Shown in pieces: positions 46,710 to 52,571 of a stretch of DNA of 52,571 bases. Position 1 is the first letter of the stretch. Each line of letters starts with the position of its first letter. This DNA is from Globomyces pollinis-pini. Lineage: Eukaryota; Chytridiomycota; Chytridiomycetes; Rhizophydiales; Globomycetaceae. Made by a program: the position numbers and the translations under genes. The notes beneath the pieces were generated by a model. It did not search any database. It had not been told where the DNA came from and worked only from the letters and a program-made list of their open reading frames with translations. Location: contig MU621203.1 of assembly GCA_025399215.1 (NCBI GenBank), positions 1-52,571 of the forward strand, given 5' to 3'.

Positions 46710-47330
46710 GATCTGTCTAGAAAATAATACAAGCACTTTATCTATTCAAAATATCACACGCTTTAAAGTTTTTGTTACTTTTGTTTCACACAAATGCCAA
46801 AATTGATTAATTCACACCTTCGACGTGATAAAAAGGTAGAGTTTAATTGTTGTGAGTTCCTGAAAATGCAATTTAATTTCCAACTTGTTTGTACTATAAT
46901 GAATTAGTACAACCGTTCATTAGTATATATCTGTATGAATCATCACACTCTGTCCATTTAAAATTGTATAGCGTTTTTAAAAGCAAAAGATCCCTTCACT
47001 GCCGGATGGTTTCGCTTCCCACATTCGATAACCTCTATATTTCACACTTTCCTACGTGCTAAAATAGAAAAGGTTAATTTCAATGTAGTTTCCGAATTTG
47101 TGTGAATCACTCCTGCATGATTGTGATTTGACTCATATATATCCTGTTCCTGATAGAATGTACAAATCTACAAAAGTCAGTTGTGGTTAGAATTATTTCG
47201 TGGAGAATCTACCGTCATGAACTGAATACTGCTCGAACTCTTCACATTTAAAGATATTCTTTCTCCAATAGACAAAGCTGCATCTGGACTTCTTCTTGTC
47301 GAACTTACCCATTAGAAACGTTCGTGATTA
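46710..47330. promoter_or_regulatory. Upstream region of the PAIP1-like gene
   Basis: 621 bp without coding potential, between the gene's start and its inverted fragment. AT-rich; no clear TATA close to the ATG. Confidence 0.35.
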
Positions 47331-47479
47331 ATGAACATCTGTTGCAATTTTTTTAGTCCAGAAACGTATCCCCATTGATACCAACAGCAAGTTTAAAGGC
47401 ACTGGGCATAATAAATCATCTAATACTTACCATTTACGTCGATTGAAAGCAAGTCTGAAGAAACCTCTTTGTCAAAATT
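47331..47479 (+). pseudogene. Inverted decayed 5' fragment of the PAIP1-like gene
   Basis: The plus strand here aligns with the start of the gene at 46709 read on the minus strand: an ATG at 47331, then TGCAATTTTTTTA.. TCCAGAAACGTA, GATACCAA.A.CAAG, TTTAAAGGCAC, and, after a deletion removing most of the PAM2 codons and intron 1, AAATCATCT and TTTACGTCGAT followed by GAAAGCAAGTCTGAAGAAAC almost unchanged. Stops and indels break the frame. It faces the intact gene head-to-head. Confidence 0.8.
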
Positions 47480-47532
47480 ATTAAAGAAGAGTTTATATTT
47501 AAATAGTTTACAAGCGATCGAACCGATTCAAC

Positions 47533-49271
47533 TCATTGCCTCAACAATTTATGCATTTTACACGCACTATGAGATGCAATTGGCCACATCCAACCAACAA
47601 CAGATACATCAGGATGAATGGAATTACCGATAATTTCAACTGCTTCGCGTAAATAAGCAGGGTCTCCATATGCTTCTAGTCCTTTCTTTACTGCTGCACT
47701 GACTTCATAAGATAACCATGCAGGTACTCCATATTGTAATGAATGTACAAATTGCACATCGCCACAAGGATTTCTACTGATCAGAAATTTGAATGTTCGG
47801 ATTGATAATAATAAAATATCGGATGATTTGTATAACTTTGAGCTTCCATAAGATACTGAATATGACAGATTTAGACCATGAGATATTGCTGTACTGTGAA
47901 GTGTTGCAAACATACAGATATGTAATTTTAGAGGTGTTAATCTGAAAAGAAGTTCAGATGCGTTATCTTTTAAAGTTGGCGACTCCGATCCCTGTTCAAA
48001 ATCTTCCATAGAATTGTACGGTAGATATTTAATAGGTATTTTCGCATAAAATTCCATCAAATAATTGTGAAAGTTCATTATAATAGCTGATAATTCTGAT
48101 GTTGAATAGTTGTGTTGATTTAACCTGGAAAAGTAGACCAATCTTCTCATCATTCTAATAGCATTAACATGGTAGCTGTAATAAAATTGAGACAATGGTG
48201 TTAAATCCTCCATCAAAAGCCATTGTCTTTGAAATTCTTTTGGAAAACTTTCAAACTTTGGTATTCGCGGTACTTCAAGAATCGTCGGTAACAAATCAAC
48301 TTCAAAATCTTTTTCGTGGACGATAAAATTGCGGTTGGTCAAATATGCTGTAAATGTGTCTATTTTTAACATGGTTCCTCGAAGTGTTTCAATGGATGCT
48401 ACGTCATCTTGCATGGGGGATGGAAGATATTGAAATCGTTGCATTGGAATCACAGGGTAATTGCTAGGAAACTGAAAATAGACATTTTCAAACAACTGGT
48501 ACTTGTTTGTTAACTGATACGCGAAAACTGAATGTTAGAATGTTAAGTTTACATAATATCTTATATCCATCATCTAGTCGGCCTATAGAAAACATATCAC
48601 TTCCGTCCAGAAATAGCTGATGTATTCTTCGGCATGCTACCCGATATCCTTTGAACTCTATCAACTCCGTATCTCCAATAATGTTATATATATCTCCAAA
48701 TTTTGGAAGCCATGAAAAATATGGGTCAAATGTTGTCGCCATGGTGTATTTTATATGTGATTGTTCGTGATAATTTCCAGGGTTTTGTAACTCATATTGG
48801 TAACTGCTAGAGTAAGAAGACCACGAACTAACGGAATTAGTTCGTTCCGATATATTCGAAAATGAACTACTATCACTGGTTGATGTTGCGTAATGACCAG
48901 AGACTGTTTGTTGTCCCTGCTGTCCAGGTACATGGAATGGGGTTAAAATATTTGGTATTAATTCACCATGGGTACTGTTGGGCAACTTTGGGTTGTGAGA
49001 TAGCTCACACAATTGATGTTCCAAATTCTCGATCCGCGACTTTAATGCTTGGTTAGGATCCTTTCTACGATGAATACAATTGAGCAATAACATACATTGG
49101 CTCACCGCCCGAGTAAGCACACATTGGAAGATTCTTTAACTTTGATTTGTACATTGAGCAAGTTGAACAAGGAAATAATCCATCGCATTTCTTTTTGCGA
49201 TTCCGACAATTGTCTAGATATGAATGAGAATACCATAACATACCACAAGCTACTTTAGTTCTGGCACTCAT
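47533..49271 (-). CDS. Zn2Cys6 fungal transcription factor 2
   Basis: Four exons (49244-49271, 49096-49213, 48553-49064, 47533-48527; introns 30, 31 and 25 nt), 1,653 nt, 550 residues. The zinc cluster reads ACDNCRNRKKKCDGLFPCSTC with the sixth Cys in LPMCAY; intron 1 splits it after the first Cys, as in factor 1. A short coiled coil (ALKSRIENLEHQLCEL) and Ser-rich linker follow. The regulatory half shares FPSNYPVIPMQRFQYL and the end VVGWMWPIASHSACKMHKLL with factor 1 at 26964-28637. Targets unknown. Confidence 0.85.
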
Positions 49272-49907
49272 AGATTTGCCCCTTCCATATGCTGGAATTT
49301 TTATACCATTTCAATACAAGTGGCTCGTTTTATGTGGCTGTAACGGAACACAACTGAGTCTTTTTGGATGTTAAGGCCAATCAATAACAGTCTCAATCAT
49401 CAGGATAGATAAAAGAACATAGACTTACTTGCCTTATATGCTCAATTTTCGCGTCCAAATGATCTGAAGGCAGGAAAGGGACCCGATTATCACAAAGTAC
49501 TTCAAATTTCGAATCTAATATTGAAAATGTACGTGAAATGCACATTGATTACAGTTGCAGACCGTCAATTAACAGTACCCTTAGCTGTAGCTGTGGTGGT
49601 GCATGTTTTAGGCGTTCCGATTCACTGAAACTAATTGTCTGTTACAAGTGTTGTTTTAGGACACTCAAGCGTACGTAAGTACAGGATCTATAGTTATTGA
49701 GACCACTAATTCAATCACAATAGTTCATCTGATTGCTTCCAAGCAGTGACCGGTGATTGTTCAGGAATTGCTCCCACACATATTAGTTTCTACTCTTGAA
49801 CTAGTACCAATACAACCATCGACTTCAGTAGTATCCAGTGATTCTCTTTGTAACAAAAGGACACTTGACCTTCATCGTGACCTGAAAAATTGTTTTTTTG
49901 TTTTAAC
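49272..49907. promoter_or_regulatory. Divergent promoter region, Zn2Cys6 factor 2 / uridine kinase
   Basis: 636 bp between head-to-head starts. No coding frame, repeat or TATA of note. Confidence 0.4.
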
Positions 49908-51715
<1,808 letters not shown>

Positions 51716-52571
51716 GTGATAAAATCTTGGAAAAATATACTTGATATAATATTAACTTTCCTTTTGTTGATACTTACTACTAAACGTAACATAACAATCA
51801 TTATTAAATAATTAAGGACTAGTTAAATATCAATGAGTAAATGTAACAGTTAAAAATCTATTACTGAGACTATTTCTATCTGCTTCTCACTATATCTACC
51901 CTACCAAACAAACCTTGACCCTCTACACCCTTACTTGAAATTCCCTTATTATCTACTCCCCTGCTTATTACCCTTTCAATGACTCTTGTCTGTCCCGACT
52001 CTGCTAGTTAATACTAATACCCAATACCTATAATAAACAATAAGCACTACTTCTCTTACCTAGACTTCCAACACTCTCACTCGGATTACTCGCTGGCTGT
52101 CGCGAGTACAAACTCTTGTCATTGAAGTTGTATGGCACTTGAGGTGGGATCGGTATTAATTGAACTCGTGGTTCCACCGTTCGATATGTCGTAAATCTAT
52201 ACCCAGTTGTCTACATTGTTAACTTGTTGGATTACATTGCTTCGTAATGGGTGTAGTTGGATTCTATCGGTTCGAATATTCATTCTAAAGTTAAGAAAAT
52301 TGTTGTTTATTTTTACCTTCGCGTTTCCTTCTCATCTGATCTAATTTTTTTAGCTGTTCAACAATACGTTATTCTGGTAGTATAACACTAGGATTCACCA
52401 TCTATAAGATATTGAGCAATACTACCAGATTACTGAATTTATTGTAATCCATTTATGATTTGATTCAATTCGAAACATCGCCATAGCAGTATCGTTAAAA
52501 CTCATCATTAGATCACTACAAGTTTTTCGATTTAATCAAGAAATCTATCATTAGAAACAAATCCAAAAGAT
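51716..52571. other. Gene-free terminal stretch, pyrimidine-rich
   Basis: 856 bp. From about 51880 to 52090 the plus strand is strongly C+T/A rich with very few G, a strand composition skew without a coding frame. The rest shows nothing recognisable. Confidence 0.4.

Noticed and set aside
48489..49120. Seeming frame break after the zinc cluster of factor 2
   Set aside because: Using the GTATGT donor after GGEP instead of the earlier GTGAGC gives an in-phase junction (GGEPIKDPNQ) and a total divisible by three.

Overview
The window reads as nuclear DNA of a low-GC, flagellated (zoosporic) fungus, most likely a chytrid. Two kinds of evidence point there. Fungal signatures are two Zn2Cys6 transcription factors, a secreted protein carrying only a fungalysin (M36) propeptide, Epl1 of the NuA4 complex, and a Urk1-type uridine kinase/UPRT fusion. 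Flagellar signatures are a kinesin-9 (KIF9/KLP1) next to SPEF2/CPC1, both central-pair proteins, which non-flagellated fungi lack. Nearly all genes are cut by introns of only about 24-36 nt, so coding regions look like strings of short open frames. I rebuilt them by hand from GT...AG boundaries. For the genes where I summed the exons (for example MFS, COA1, both Zn2Cys6 factors, G-alpha, PAIP1-like, hydrolase, HisRS, CDO and GT2), totals are exact multiples of three. The species is not identified.

Layout. 1-7,400: accessory region with three tandem minus-strand copies of an orphan seven-transmembrane protein, separated by decayed duplicated spacers, plus an inverted 51-codon 5' fragment of the same gene. 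7,760-12,230: minus-strand housekeeping genes (MFS transporter, V-ATPase subunit H, COA1-like cytochrome oxidase assembly factor). 12,480-20,940: divergent flagellar pair, kinesin-9 (-) and SPEF2/CPC1 (+), starting 60 bp apart. 20,980-26,840: secreted trypsin (-), histidyl-tRNA synthetase (+), a second orphan multi-TM protein (+), an RRM protein (+). 26,960-31,450: minus-strand Zn2Cys6 factor, GDSL hydrolase and cysteine-rich secreted/GPI-like protein. 31,670-37,280: plus-strand Epl1, a divergent G-protein alpha subunit and an orphan nuclear-type protein. 37,730-44,680: orphan M36 propeptide protein (-), GT2 glycosyltransferase (+), cysteine dioxygenase (-), a 1.76-kb gene-free stretch with a TCTAAT repeat, and a membrane-anchored alpha/beta hydrolase (+). 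44,780-51,720: PAIP1-like PAM2+MIF4G protein (-) with an inverted broken copy of its own 5' end upstream, a second Zn2Cys6 factor paralogous to the first (-), and uridine kinase/UPRT (+). The last 850 bp hold no gene I can see.

Most notable: pervasive ultrashort introns; two independent cases where an inverted fragment of a gene's 5' end lies near the intact gene; a G-alpha whose catalytic switch-II Gln is Leu, with other non-canonical nucleotide-contact residues; a propeptide-only fungalysin relative; and the divergent central-pair gene pair. Gene identities rest on motif recognition without database searches.
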